This document shows positions 22,100 through 35,171 of a stretch of DNA of 64,000 nucleotides, piece by piece. Below the pieces are notes generated by a model, which worked only from the letters and a program-made list of their open reading frames with translations, was not told the DNA's origin and ran no database searches. This stretch comes from Steromphala cineraria (taxonomy: Eukaryota > Mollusca > Gastropoda > Trochida > Trochidae): NCBI GenBank assembly GCA_916613615.1, contig OU744736.1, positions 15,883,724 through 15,947,723 of the forward strand, read 5' to 3'. How positions within the stretch are numbered: the first letter of the stretch is position 1; each line of letters starts with the position of its first letter. A program made the position numbers and the translations under genes.

Positions 22100-24850
22100 C
22101 CTCTAAACAGTAGATGAAATGATATTCAGCCTGGGTTACAAGGAGGAAGCTTTCTTAAAAATAAACAAACAACATATAGAACTCTCACACGGCATTCACA
22201 TCAGTACTAGATTAATTGTCAGGTAGAGGTAACACATAGATGATTCAGTCGTCTTTGAATAAACCATGGTACATAATCCACTTGGCATAAAGTTGTATTT
22301 TGCTATACTATACTTATATTTTTCTATACTTACTCTAAATCTCAACACTGAGACTCCTTAGGTAGTTGGGATTGTAAAATACACATTTGATAAACATGTG
22401 GACCCTACAAGGGGGAGGGACAACAGTGAAACTTGATGAGATACAGAGCAAATGGCTCTACTTTTTAGATTATAACAATCACAGATTGAAATGTCGTTTT
22501 CCAGCAAGTGTCGAAGTTTCTGTTTCATGTCTATGCTTTTAGACCTTGAAAGTTTTATCCATATATTCTTCCTTTTCATCATCTTATTTCAAAATGCTAA
22601 TGAAATATTGATTATAATTACATACATGTAATTACGTACATTTAAGCAAGTCCAACATTTGAAATATTTAATGCATATATTTAAGAACCTACATATATTC
22701 CTTGATAAATTACCCCACAATCTTGCCGAGTCCTCTTTAAAAGCACGTGATTACGTAACACTCAGCAAACGGATGAAAAGTTTATATTTGGGTGGAGTTG
22801 TTATTGGAAAGTGGCGAGTTTTAAGGAAATATTATCTCAAATGAACTTGGCAAATCCGTTATTTCCGTCAGCCGTTTATTCCTCAAGTCTTTGATTTCAA
22901 CTCTCTAACAGATGGACGCGAAACTTGCTATAAATTACAACTTCACGGTTTGATGTAGTTTTTTTTAGGTTTTTACTCCAAGTTTTAAAGATTTTTGCTG
23001 ATTAATTAAAAGTTGGTTTTCGGATACGGAAACATTTTTTTTTCCAACCGAATTTTCATTTTTTTTTCTCCTACCGAAATTAAATTTGAAATAAAGCCCT
23101 GATGATTTCTTCAATTCATTAGTGAAAGTTAATTAATAGCTATTAAAAGTAAAGCTTTTATTTATAAACAATATCCTTGAAGCGTCAGTTAAATCAAATT
23201 CCTCCATTTACTGACATGCATTCGATAAGCTGGTTGTCCCTGTGGTAAATGAAATGGACATCAAGCCCGGCTTTTTCTCAGAAATTAATTTCAATCTAGA
23301 CTTGCCAAAATTATCAATTTCATTTAATTATTAACTCAGGGGTCTGAATTACAGACTAGGGAATCTTTACATATATGATTATCTTTGATGATGAAAATTC
23401 CTCCTCGTGAAACTCCATTCTGAAAAGATCGTTTTTTTACCCAGTAGCCTGTTACAATATGATAACATACCAGTTGATCTTTCAGAATAGAAATAAAATC
23501 GTGAAAGATGTATGCAATGAAAATAAGTTGTGCGATCAGAGCGATTTTCACTTACTGAACATTCTCCGTTCAGCAACCATTTGGAAAACTGGAGTTCCTT
23601 CATTTGTGAGATGCGCACGTTTTCTAACAAGACTACATGATCAAACTGTAATTTGATTACAGGACATTTGAAATTAGAAAACAATTTAGGGATTATGATC
23701 TAAGATAAGTTGACGCTCTCTGGCCACTATATATATATACAGTTACTTTGTTTTACAAACCATTTTGCGTCATTACGCTTTAGAAGGTATTTTCAACACA
23801 TAGTAAGCTTTGAAACGTTGTATCACCTTCTCTATATTTAAACTATCTTATAATGTTTTCATTATCGACGTTAGGTGCATGACTGCGACCTCAAACGTCC
23901 GCAGTTAGTCATTGCAGATATCGAAGACTCTATGAAGTAACTCAACAACACTTCTGTGTAAAAATCAACATGGATTTTAGTTATGAAGCTTATATTTGAA
24001 CTGTAATGAAATCCTGAAATACAAAAAATAACTACATAACTTTAAATTCGCTCATGTTGTATGAAATATGCCATATCTTTTCACAGTAACTTGTACGAGA
24101 CAAAAAACACTTATATATTATAAACTGTCCGTGGCATTCGGGAAAGTATCAAAGCCATGTGTTCCTTCGCCGCTCAGAAACATTTGTGAACATTATTCCC
24201 AATTATCTCGCCCATGACAACTGAAATGACATTTACCATTCGAGAAGATCGTTGTAGGTCATGATAACCCAGACCGAGCACGTGGACCGGAAGTTGAGAA
24301 CGAGACGTTGGCAGGACCATATGCGCAGTAAACGATTACACGTGACTACGCCAGAAACATCCGGCATGGGAATAACGATTACGTCTGTCTGTTATAAAGC
24401 CTCACATGCTTACGTTATTCAGCTAGATATACTAGACAATAGAAGTAAGGGGTTTTAGAATATCATCGATTGATTGTTCATCGATCTGTATATTCTATAA
24501 ACAGAGCAATATCCAAAATTTCATGAAACCTTTCTGCATTTTCTAGTCCTTTTGAACACTTCTAAACTTTTGATTATTGCAGTGTAAAGTCCTGATACAT
24601 GGCTGTGTTTAAAAAAAGAACCTTTCATACAGTCTAGGTATCTTTAAGCAAGTCTAGATTGCATGAACCCTAAAGAAATACAATAATATGAATTAATGTA
24701 TAGTAATTATTATTAGTATTAATGTATAGAAAGTACTCGTATTCCAGTCAAGTGTATTTTCATTACATGTATATATATATAGTTATTTCAAAGATTAAAT
24801 ATTTGACTGTGCAGTATATTACACACACTGACGTTTTTGTCAGCACATCT
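22100..24850. other. Gene-free tract
   Basis: AT-rich non-coding sequence. The overlapping open frames at 23336-23684 occur on both strands of the same interval and show no protein features, so I regard them as chance. Confidence 0.5.
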
Positions 24851-24936
24851 TAGATGATCTTTGGATGAAAACCCCTCGCTTCAGACGCTGAAATATTGCC
24901 CAAGCGGAGTTTAACTCACTCACTCACTCACTCACA
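24840..24936. repeat. Repeat end with (TCAC)n tract
   Basis: AGACGCTGAAATATTGCCCAAG, a GCGGAGTTTAA phrase and then about five TCAC units. The same CACT-rich or, inverted, GAGTGAGT tail occurs at 14196 and is a frequent tail of molluscan interspersed repeats. Only this end is recognisable. Confidence 0.5.
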
Positions 24937-24939
24937 CTG

Positions 24940-27370
24940 GAATTCAGTCATGGCCTTCGCAAAAATATCTGAAACATACCGCTGCTTCAAACCCATCATT
25001 GTACAGTGTACATGATTATTTAGATATTTATGACCCAAGAAACTACTATGAAGGAACCACCATATATATAGTCTAAATCCCCCTACATATGAAAATTCAA
25101 ATTCTCCAAAATTCTATTCAAAAATGATTTTTTGGACAAATGTTTTATATATATGCTGACAGTTAACAATTTTGTGGTCCCTCTCATTCCTTATGAAATA
25201 TTTACATCTATAAGATTTAGTTTCGAAATACTAGCCATCCATCCTATTCGGAAAATGGTTATTGCAGCTGACAAAGGGAGAGGGTATATAGGTTACCCAT
25301 AAATATAAGGATAGGAGCCATTATGCATTATATTTTCTCTTTAGAAAAAACTCCTCTTCCAGTCAAGTAATTTTATACCACAAGAAAGGGTATCAATAAG
25401 ATAGGGGGTTGGAACTGTGATAAATAATTTATATATCTTTTATTCTGAAAATACTTATATTTTTCGGTCAAGTTCACTTGACCACCAAATGTCCGCTCAC
25501 GTATACTTCCCGAATAAAGGTATAAATGATGTTGCTTCAGTTCACACGAATGATTTCTTTTATTGACTGAAATGTCCTGTCCTTTCCCTTCGTATGATAT
25601 ATGTATTTTGGGAGAATAGTGTGGCTTTGTTGTTATTTTTCCCTTTTCGAAAAAAATCGTGAACTCTTTCTCGCATCCAGTATCCAGTGGTCCAATCAAC
25701 GTACAATGGGTCAATTTGTTATATCCTAGCCAGAAAAGCAGGTCTGATTTTGATTAAAACATGAAATGGCCATTTCCCAAACTCCTTTAACATATCACAC
25801 TAAGTAATTAATTTCAGAGAGTTTAGCCCCCAACTAAAGTATATCTAAAACGGTAAACTCTTCGTGTTTAAAAAGGATTGTTTCATCTGGTTCGAAAAGG
25901 TCTGTCATGTTTTAACAATGAATATTGTAAATATTATCTGCATATTTCAATAAAATAGATAATTATAGATAGGAATATATCGGCGTATTCGAAAATACCA
26001 AGGGCCCTACAACATTTTCAATAGCAATAAGCTAAGGTTACCATATTTGTTTACGATCATCATTGTAAATGAAAGGATGTCTTGGTGGTTAAAAAATACT
26101 TGAAATATAATATAGTTCAAATCAATAATAAAATGAACAACAAAATAATAACAATTATTTAAGTCATTAATACCTTTATAGATGTTATGTCATAATATAT
26201 CCTTTAACTAAGTATTTTAAAGATTTTATACAAGGTTTTTGAGTTTAACATTGGTGCATTTACAAACACAGTGATAACGGTATCTTTTCTAATCAATAAC
26301 CACAGTACTGTAAGAGCGTGGGAATAAGAGAATCATATCTATAAACTACAAAACTTATACAAACTTTGATTCAAATATCTCCCGGGGGTGACGGGAAAGT
26401 AAAACATGATACATCCAATATACAGCAAATGAGATGATAATATTCTTTATTACCATAAATCTCTTATCTAAAGTGCTGTTATTAAGTAAAGGGGGGTAAC
26501 AATACCACCTTGTTTGCCACCGTATAGATAAGGTGTCGATAAGGTGTTGGAACAACCTTATAATAAACAGGGGTGTTTTTCAGGTCACCAGACAACTGTA
26601 CAATAGAGAGGGTTTATTTTTTCAGGTCAGTTACAATGTCAAGTCTACACAGACCCTTATTCTTAACCCTCGTGCTACCAGGGTCTCTTTGTGATACAAT
26701 GGGCACTAAGTCGCCATGGACCCTGAGAGATTCAAAGGTTCTTACTAAAGTTCAGTTTTAATCAAAATAGCATATAGTTTCAACCAAAACGTATTTTACT
26801 GTAATCAAGGCCTCAAAGACATCCTTTACTTTGGTGACATCTATAATGAACAAGTTAAGAAGCAATTAATTGGAACTCCGTGAAAGACCCATTTTTGGAG
26901 CGTTGGTAAAGAAATTATAAAAACCATAGCTTCTGATGCTCTCCTTCCACCCCTATCGTTATTAGTGATTCGTCTGAAACTATACTTGAAAAATCAAAGA
27001 AACAAGCTTTACATAATAGGTACTTTCATTACTTAAATATGTATTCATCTTCTACGTGAGTTTGCATGATCTCAAGAAATTCTTTTCTTTCTTATGTATT
27101 TCACTTCCCCCTGGCCTTTAAAGGCATTACCGTTTGTTGTATATAATTATATCGTAATAAAATTATTGTCTACATTGAGAATGACCTTAAGGATCACCAT
27201 ACGTGGTGCAATGGAAAATATACGACAACCCTCATAGAACGCATCTTACTCTATTGAATAGACTTTTTTCGCCCTTACTATGTTCAAACCTTAACAGAAC
27301 TTTTCTGTTTATTGCCTTGCTGCAATATACGACACAATTGACACAGTACCCGCATCTAGTGACTGATCTG
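24940..27370. other. Gene-free tract
   Basis: No exon supported. A 113-codon minus-strand frame at 25373-25714 lacks motifs and splice context. A short frame from the ATG at 26637 starts with a hydrophobic run after TTTTTTCAGGTC, reminiscent of a signal peptide exon, but it is too short and too isolated to call. Confidence 0.4.
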
Positions 27371-28560
27371 ACCCCATGAGATATAGAAGGGGCGGAAAGA
27401 GGGACCTCACAGTCTCAGCTCCCAGAGGACCCCTTGGTACCGGGGAGGTTTCACTAAGCATGTGGTCGCAATGGGATCTGAATGAATTGTCCCTGGGGCT
27501 TTTAGTGGGGGATTACTGTGAAGGTGATAGGGGTGAGTGGACCGGGTCAGATGCGGGCTTCACTCAGGTAACAAGGAGGACTTGTAACAGTTTGTGGGTT
27601 GTTTCTGGGGGTCAGGTTACAGAGGTGGTGGTGTGGAACGAAAGAGGGGAGAGGGGAGAACGAGGGGGTGCCGGAGAGAAGGGGAGGGGAGGGGAAGTGG
27701 GGTAGGAGGGGGACGCTGGGGAATAGGAGGGTAGAAGCCAGTCAAGGGAAGTGGAGTATGGGGGTACGAAAGGGTAGGGGATATCGAAGACAAGAATGAA
27801 GGGGGGGGGGGGGGGGGGGGGATACCGAACACAAGATTGGAGGGAGAAGTGTTAAACACAAGATGGGAGGGGGGAAGAAGGGGGTGGGAGAGAATAGAGA
27901 GAGAGGGTGTTGGTTCAAGAAAGAATCCATTTGGTAATGTATCTTATAACGGAGACTAAGTCAGTCATGGATGGTTTGTAAACATAGAATTGGGAACATT
28001 TGGTGTTGGGTCATCTCAATTGTTGGCAGTTTTGGAATCCGGAGAGGGCTGGAACGAAGAGAGGAGTGTTTTCAAGAAAGAACTCATCCGGCTTTATTTC
28101 TTATAACGGTAACGGGTGGTTTGAAATAAAGAGTGGGTTGGTTTAGTAGACTGCAGAATGGTGGCAGGTATCTTCATTATTGTAAACCTTTCTTTTCGCT
28201 TAAGTTCTTCATGTTCTTCCTTTGTTTTAGGCGTTACTGTTAAACGAGAGGGGATGGTGGTAGAACACTAGGGGTATGGTTTAGGGAGGGCGTGGTCGGG
28301 TAGCTATATTAGAGAGAGAGAGAGTAGATGATCGATTTTTTGCTTTTATCAGACAAGGTGTATGGTTTAGGGTAGGGGTGGTCGGGTAGGTGTTTGGGAG
28401 AGAGGGTAGGGGTTGAAGGAGAGTGTATAAAAGAGGGTTGCTGGAAAACATAATTGAAAAAATGTACCGGGCGAGAGGAGTGATGCGGGTGGCAATTTAG
28501 AACGTAAGACGGGGTTACACTCACGCCCTAGTAAAGGGATTACTTACAGCCCCTGACACA
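27370..28560. repeat. Purine/G-rich low-complexity block
   Basis: The plus strand is strongly G- and A-rich, with many GGGG runs, a 21-nt G homopolymer (27801-27821) and an AG tract at about 28311-28325. Degenerate internal duplications include TATGGTTTAGGG at 28275 and again at 28361, and CAAGAAAGAA..CTTATAACGG near 27916 and 28074. The long frames on either strand here are low-complexity Gly/Arg or Pro/Ser strings and are not genes. Such DNA can form G-quadruplex or triplex structures. Confidence 0.75.
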
Positions 28561-30855
28561 ACGAAGATGTAACGCTATAACATGATACCCATTTAAGACG
28601 TAAACGGTTGAACTGGTGCATTAACAATTCTAAAAGGCCCAATAACACGTTCGTTCATGCTTTAACTTTATTTTTCTACCGAAAGGCTTATAACTGAATT
28701 GATTACAAAAACCTTCACAGAAGCTGGCACCATAACAGTTACATTAGTTGTATCTTATGTTTGAAAAGTGAATGGTTGGTTATGATTGCCCAAACCATTT
28801 TAAAAAAAAAAACGTTTATTGTCTAAGAGTTCGGATTTCAGTCTTATAAAGTACAAACAATTGTGCTAAGAAATGATTGCATTTATTCAAATATTACAAA
28901 GTTACATCCAAATGTACAAAGTTTCCCTTCAAGGAAACCAAGATTCAGCATGTTATAATTTGTAAACATGTGTTAAACCTTAACGTTAATTTGTTTGGAT
29001 TTTATGGTTGTAACTATCATGAACGAAAAGGACACGAACATGGATTAGAAACTTCTTTATTCTTTAAAAGAAACGTTGGGAACTATTTGATGTTTGTGTC
29101 GTTGTTGGTTAAGAAAGTGACCTAATGTTTTTCTAATGTTGCATTCTTGGCTATGCATATAGTAATGCCATCCTCTCGCCACAGAAGTCGTTAAAGTTGA
29201 AAACCAAATTTTCGACTGTACACTTCTTGGCGGAATATGGTCACATAATCACTTAATCATGCCATGAGCCTCGTTTCCATGTACGAAGAGCTTTATTGGC
29301 TGAAAGTGAACAGATAACCTGTCTTGCAATCTTTGTCGAATCTCAGAGAATTATCATATTAAACAAAAGGTTAGCTATGAAAAATATGACATGGGCTACC
29401 AATATGGTAAGAGGTAATACGTGCATTTATGTACAAGACTTAAAATCCAGCTCTTATCAATCACGTTCCTTTATAAATGTCAGACTTCACACAGTCTAAG
29501 TGGAAAAACTTAAAACCTCAAACTATAAATCCTACCTTATACAATTTCGAAAATCCATAATAATACATTAACACCCATAATGCACAACATTTCAATTTGT
29601 ACCCAATTCTGTTCTTACATGTACATTACATGACGGGTTGTGGAAATAATTATACGTTTACAAAGGGATGCTAATCTGCAGAAGCAGCGTAAATATTTTT
29701 TTGTACAAGGTTCACATTTAGAGATAATGCACCAACAATTCAATATCCAATTACATGGCGTCTTAGAAGTGATGTGAATTAACGTCTGCTTCACGCATGC
29801 GCGGATATGACCCCGAGGCTATGGAGCATCCATTGTTCAAAACTGACATCCGGTTATTCATGGGGTGGTGACTCGATATCATTGCAAGCGATTCAACGCA
29901 TTAGCTTGTTACGTCAATTTTGCCATTGTTAAACCCGTTGGGTAAAAAGTTCATTTTATCAAAAGTGTCGCCAAATCTTAATTTGATCTGATAAGTAACG
30001 TTTAGACATGGTTTCATGGGTTTATCCTATCATTTATTTGGTGTAATTTATAACTTTGCTTTGGTTGTCAATTTACCTTCCAGAGTATAAAGCTTGCCTA
30101 TGTTTCTTAGCTGTTTCAAGAGTTGGGTTATGTAGTCTTTGAAGGATATTTAGAATGAAATACATACAAACAAATGGTAAACTTTTTAATTACAGTTTCT
30201 GCTGATATGTTTACTCTCCATCAACCTTATGAACGCGTAAGCGTCTGAATTGTTTTTCGGAACGATAGGCTGTTCACCATTACGAGTTTTTTAATCAAGA
30301 AAATTATTAAAAGATTCCTGTAAGAATGTCATTCTTTTATGGTAAAATATTGTAAATAATATCTTATTTTTTATAGAGAAAACGTTCATCTCTTTTTCTA
30401 TTCTTCGTTTGAATCTAAAAAATAAATCATCATAAATATGACAAACGTAGTTTACATTGGAACAAAATATTGTTCCCTATAAACAAATTGCTTAGTCATG
30501 ATTGTAAATTCCATTTGTACTCAAAGGTGTACATATAATCATGTAACTAAATCAACGAGGCTCAACAATAATGTGCCGTGTGATTATGGTCGCTAATAGG
30601 AGAGTCAGCAAAACACAGCTAGTTTTAAATCATGTTTCACCACAGAGAGGATAAAACGTAAACTGTATCGGTTTTAACTTCCGTATTTCTTATACGCTAT
30701 TTTATTAAAGTGTAACAGGCACGCATGTTTGACTATTTCGAGTCAAACATTGGAGAAACTAACACATTTGTTCTCGTACGGTTTGTCTGCGGTTTCATCA
30801 CATTAGAAATGATAACTGTCACATATACCTGAAAAAGTATTCACGGTTTCTTTAT
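28560..30855. other. Gene-free tract with an NRF1-like site
   Basis: No exon recognised. CACGCATGCGCGG at about 29792-29804 closely matches the NRF1 site (core CGCATGCGC) and lies in a short GC-richer patch (29760-29880), but no transcript is evident. Confidence 0.4.
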
Positions 30856-30859
30856 GCAA

Positions 30860-31059
30860 TGCCAATATCAAATTGATTCTGTAATTTTGATGCCTAATGA
30901 ATTCTAAAATATCAATACCAAATCGATTTTATATGTCAAAACCAAATTCTGCACTGTCAATGCCAAATTGATTCTGAAATGCCAATGTCAAATTGATTAT
31001 GATATGTCAATGCCAAATTGATTATGATATATCCATGCCAAATTGATTATCGAAATGAC
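30860..31059. repeat. About 25-bp degenerate minisatellite
   Basis: Roughly eight units built on CAATGCCAAATTGATTATGA. The last four are regular at about 25 bp, the earlier ones decayed. Confidence 0.85.
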
Positions 31060-31064
31060 GTTAC

Positions 31065-32190
31065 CAAATAATGTATTAATATATGTATTAATTAGTCCAT
31101 ACATTAACAATTTCATTAATTTCTTGTTAATTTTCACTTTACAGAAAGAACACTAAAGTTCAAGATAGGCCAGAGTAACATAATTTGGCACTGTAATACT
31201 GGCAAAACATAATGTACTACTTCTTAACACACGACAAACAGTGTATCTAAACCACACTTACAGACAGAACGATACCAGGTGCGAGCTCAAAGTTCCTTTA
31301 TTTACGTTTTGACACTTTCAGCAAACAAGGCATTACATAATCCCCAAATCAATATCATTGTGAGAAATTTACAAGTTCGGAATTTCAGAAATCACACATA
31401 CATCTGACGTGATAAAAGGTTCAGGTAAACATATCACACTTTATTATGAAATTGTGTCTACTGGAACAGCAGAGTCAGTAAAAATTCTTACTAAATGAAC
31501 TTTTATGACTAAAACTTCACACATAATGTCCCAAACCTAAAACCTTTCCCGACAAATGAACAATGCTTTATGTGTAAATGTCTTTGAAACAAAGTCCTGA
31601 CAAACTTAACACATTATGTTCAATGTTCACATGAAAAACACACCGACAAGAGTTTCAACACATTCAAACTGATAAAGTATTTATTGAAACTGATAAAGTC
31701 TAGACCAAAAGAAAATTTGTGACCACTTCTTCACACATCTCGTTCTAAAATTACAATTATTCTTAGGACGGGTTGATTTATTGACAAGTCAGCATTATTT
31801 TATGTGCTAACCGTCTTTGATCTCCGAAACCTCTCTATAAGAAAGAGGATACTACGAGTTTTCGGCGGTTGTTAGCCTGTTTCTAAAGGGATATAAAATG
31901 GTAGATTATCCCTTAGAGAACTCATTTTACTTTCGTGATAGGGTGAGAAGAGGGTGAAGTAGAACATAATGACAATCCTAGTTGACCGGGTACATTTAGA
32001 CGGACCGATCTGTTCTACTGAAGGTGACGGGTACTAGTTGGTTATGATACCCCATGTATTGAAGCTTTGTCAGTCAACTTGAATAGTCTTTCTTGTTAAT
32101 TTTTGGAACATAATATACTACGGTGATATTGAAACAAAACCATTTCTATACTGGCAAATGTCAATGTCATTAACTGATTTTACTATTTCT
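31065..32190. other. Gene-free tract
   Basis: AT-rich sequence between the minisatellite and the SINE. Nothing further is recognised in it. Confidence 0.5.
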
Positions 32191-32194
32191 CGTA

Positions 32195-32520
32195 TCGTGG
32201 AGGCGATACAGCGCAGGGTTTAGCGCTTCGGATCAGGATGTTCGGGGTTTCGAAATCCACCAGGAGTTCGGCAAATTTCTCTGCAGTAGAGAACTGTGCT
32301 ACACACAGTAAGATCTAGGTGCAATGCTGGATTTCTGCGCAGTATAACTTATGTCGCTAATTCCAGCCGATGCTCGCAGGTTTCACGGTAATGCACAGCC
32401 ACAATAGAGCTGCGGGCTTTTCCCCTGCAATAATAATAGCAGCCGGGATATTTGTGAAATACTATTGAAAGCGGCAAATCACCTTATCTTACATCTTATT
32501 CCTGCGACATAAAACAACAT
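32195..32520 (+). mobile_element. tRNA-derived SINE
   Basis: Seen: a tRNA-like head with an A-box (ACAGCGCAGGGTTTAGCGC, about 32208-32226) and a B-box (GGTTTCGAAATCC, about 32246-32258) at near-normal tRNA spacing, ending in CCACC. A body follows, closing in GGGATATTTGTGAAATACT and GAAAGCGGC at about 32443-32475. That tail wording is shared by SINEs and repeat ends of many molluscs. It is transcribed by RNA polymerase III and mobilised by a partner LINE. The right end is approximate and no target duplication was established. Confidence 0.65.
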
Positions 32521-35167
32521 AAAACAACTGAATCTGACTTCAATTAAAGCAGAATGTTTAATGAGAAAAATGGTCGTCACGGACATATTTTACGTAACAC
32601 GACATATTAAATAGGCTATAAAAAAGCTCGTGAGCAACATGGATTTGAAAAACAACATGTACAAAGTCATGAAAGTCATTAATACACTGATTGGATACGA
32701 ATTAAACCCATTTTTAAGATTAAGATTTGATATTAAATATCTTGGAAAATAGTAGTTTTTTGTTCTAAAATATAGACAACCATGGATATAATGTATAATA
32801 TTATGTCTATAAACCTTAAAATAACACTACAAATTATTATGTATTATACGTTCATACTACGTGGCAACATCTACAGAGGACGCCAATAAATTGTATAACG
32901 TCAAATAGAAAAAGTACTATTCTGAGGTCACGATTGATCAAACAACAATGATATCAATTTTCATCTTCTCCCATATCAATTATATCACAACCAATAGGTC
33001 ACAGATGTACATACAACGACATATTTACTCAATATTAATATCTAATAAAATACACGAAATTCCGCCACCTGATACACCTGAACTGAACTGAAAGCACACC
33101 TGTGTTGCATGCAATTTCTCACCTGGCCAGGTAGCGTTAACATCACCTTACTAACAGGGGGATCATGACACCAACGCCCACTTCCCCCCTTCGTCCCTCC
33201 CGGGCCCTCAGTAACAATGCCCCACCCCAAGAAACAAGTTGTCATTTTGTCAAAAGGTCGAGGTGCAAAGATGTGAATAAACAGACCAGTTACTTGTTAA
33301 GCTTTATACGTGATACTCATATGATACAGTGAATTGATGATCTTGGGTACATTCACAATTATACAGTAACGAAATTTTCAAACGCCCAGAAAATAATCAC
33401 AAATTCTTTGAACGTTGTGTCTTGAAAACATGTGATGTCTCAGTACAAAGAAGGTGTCTTGTGCCTATAGATAAAAGATACTAAATCTGAACTTATTTGC
33501 TTTGATGACGACAAAAGTGATGACATTGATGAAAATGATAATTATGATAAATTGTGATGTTCATGCTTATGATATACCATTATGATGACTCATTGGTAAG
33601 AAGTTGACAATTTTTGTGAGTAACGAGAGTTGATGAATAATTTGTAATGTTTAAAATAACAGACTTATCGAGTAACAGAGCCTTTATCTTTAAATTGATA
33701 CTTTGGAAGTTATTGCCAGGTTTGCAACTTGCAATAAGCATAATTTTGCCAAATTAAATTTCATCAGAGTTTGGCAGTGATCTAGTGGCGGCGAACTGGT
33801 ATATGCAAGACATATGTGGAGGTAAAAGCATAAACGTTGCAATACGAGAAGTGATAATATGTAAAACAGAAAATAATAAGATTGAATGTAGAGTAAAAGC
33901 TATCAGTGCCAGACACCCTTTAGTGACCAAAATATTGCCGATTAATAAAGTAAATTAAAAGCTACAAGAAGTTCAAAGATATCAAACTTTTGGAAGAATT
34001 AATTGTTCCATTAATAACTCATATGTAGGAGTATCTTTGCTCAATATGTAGTTTATTAATTCGGTTAAGAATTAAACTAACATTTTGAATAAATGCATGC
34101 TTGTCATTAACATAATGTACACAGCGGAGAAACAGTGAAGGGATCACAAGGTGTCAGAATTCATTGACAAATTAATTTTTTCAACCTTCTTGAGTGTCCT
34201 GTAAACACAGCAATGTTTACAGATTTATACACCTTGTATTCACGATTCACTTGATGAGCGGGTACACATAGCCGGTATTCAGTACCTGGTGTGTACAACA
34301 GGCGGGTACCCTTATCTTAGTTTGTATACCACTTGTATCAATATGTCTGGTATATACAGTGACAACTTGATGGAAGGGTCACTGTACAAACTCCATGGTC
34401 TTGTCGAGTGTTCTGACCGAAACTGACAATTAGATTCTGAATTGAAGATTTGGTTAATGAATCTGAAATATAAAATAAAAATACAGGGAGCTTAAATTGG
34501 ACTGGTTTAAGGTAACCCTATCTTGTGCAGAGTCCCTGACCTGGATAGTTATTATGGGTCAAGTTTCTTGTTGACAACGTTTACAATGCATGACTTCCAA
34601 CATTTATCGAAGAAATTATAAATGTTTAATTCTTGAAAAGGGAGATAGAATTCTTTAATTCTTTAAAAGACATCATTTGAGAAGAGGGAATGTGACTAGA
34701 AGGGATGAGTAAACAAGCAGGAGGGATAAAGCATAGGACAGAGGTTCTTCTTGAGAATGCAAAATGAAAGCTGAGTGAGCAGTTAGACCGAAGTGAAGCT
34801 TGATGTTTTACTTTATTTAGCAAAATTTCCCTTCCGAGATGTTTTTCCGTCCAAAGCATAACCATGATCGAGCGTTTATTAACCTACTCACATCAAACTT
34901 TTGCCGGACACGAAGATACCTTCAAAACGACATACAGAATACAGAATCATTAAAGATAGGGAACAGCTACTAACTTAACTGATAACTTGTGAAATCTAGA
35001 TTCAGTCATTCTTTTACTATTCATTTTCCATAAAGTGTCTTTGCAAACACAAAATATAAACCTTTCAACTCAAAGCTATCAACCGAATGTCGGTCATTAA
35101 AATGTAATTTCGATTTAAATCTTTGTTATCTGAACTTCATGTCACCCAGACAAAAATACTCAATCAC
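32521..35167. other. Gene-free tract
   Basis: No exon is recognised. ACCTGGCCAGGT (33121-33132) is an exact palindrome holding an inverted CACCTG/CAGGTA pair. A modest GC-rich patch at 33110-33240 gives a short minus-strand frame without recognisable features. Confidence 0.45.
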
Positions 35168-35171
35168 TTAA

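Noticed and set aside
26637..26761. Frame beginning MSSLHRPLFLTLVLPGSLC, like a signal peptide.
   Set aside because: Only about 40 codons, no donor site at its end and no neighbouring exon. A hydrophobic start alone is weak evidence.
27376..27930. Long open frames on both strands in the purine block.
   Set aside because: They are Gly/Arg/Glu or Pro/Ser strings produced by low-complexity G- or C-rich sequence, with no protein features.
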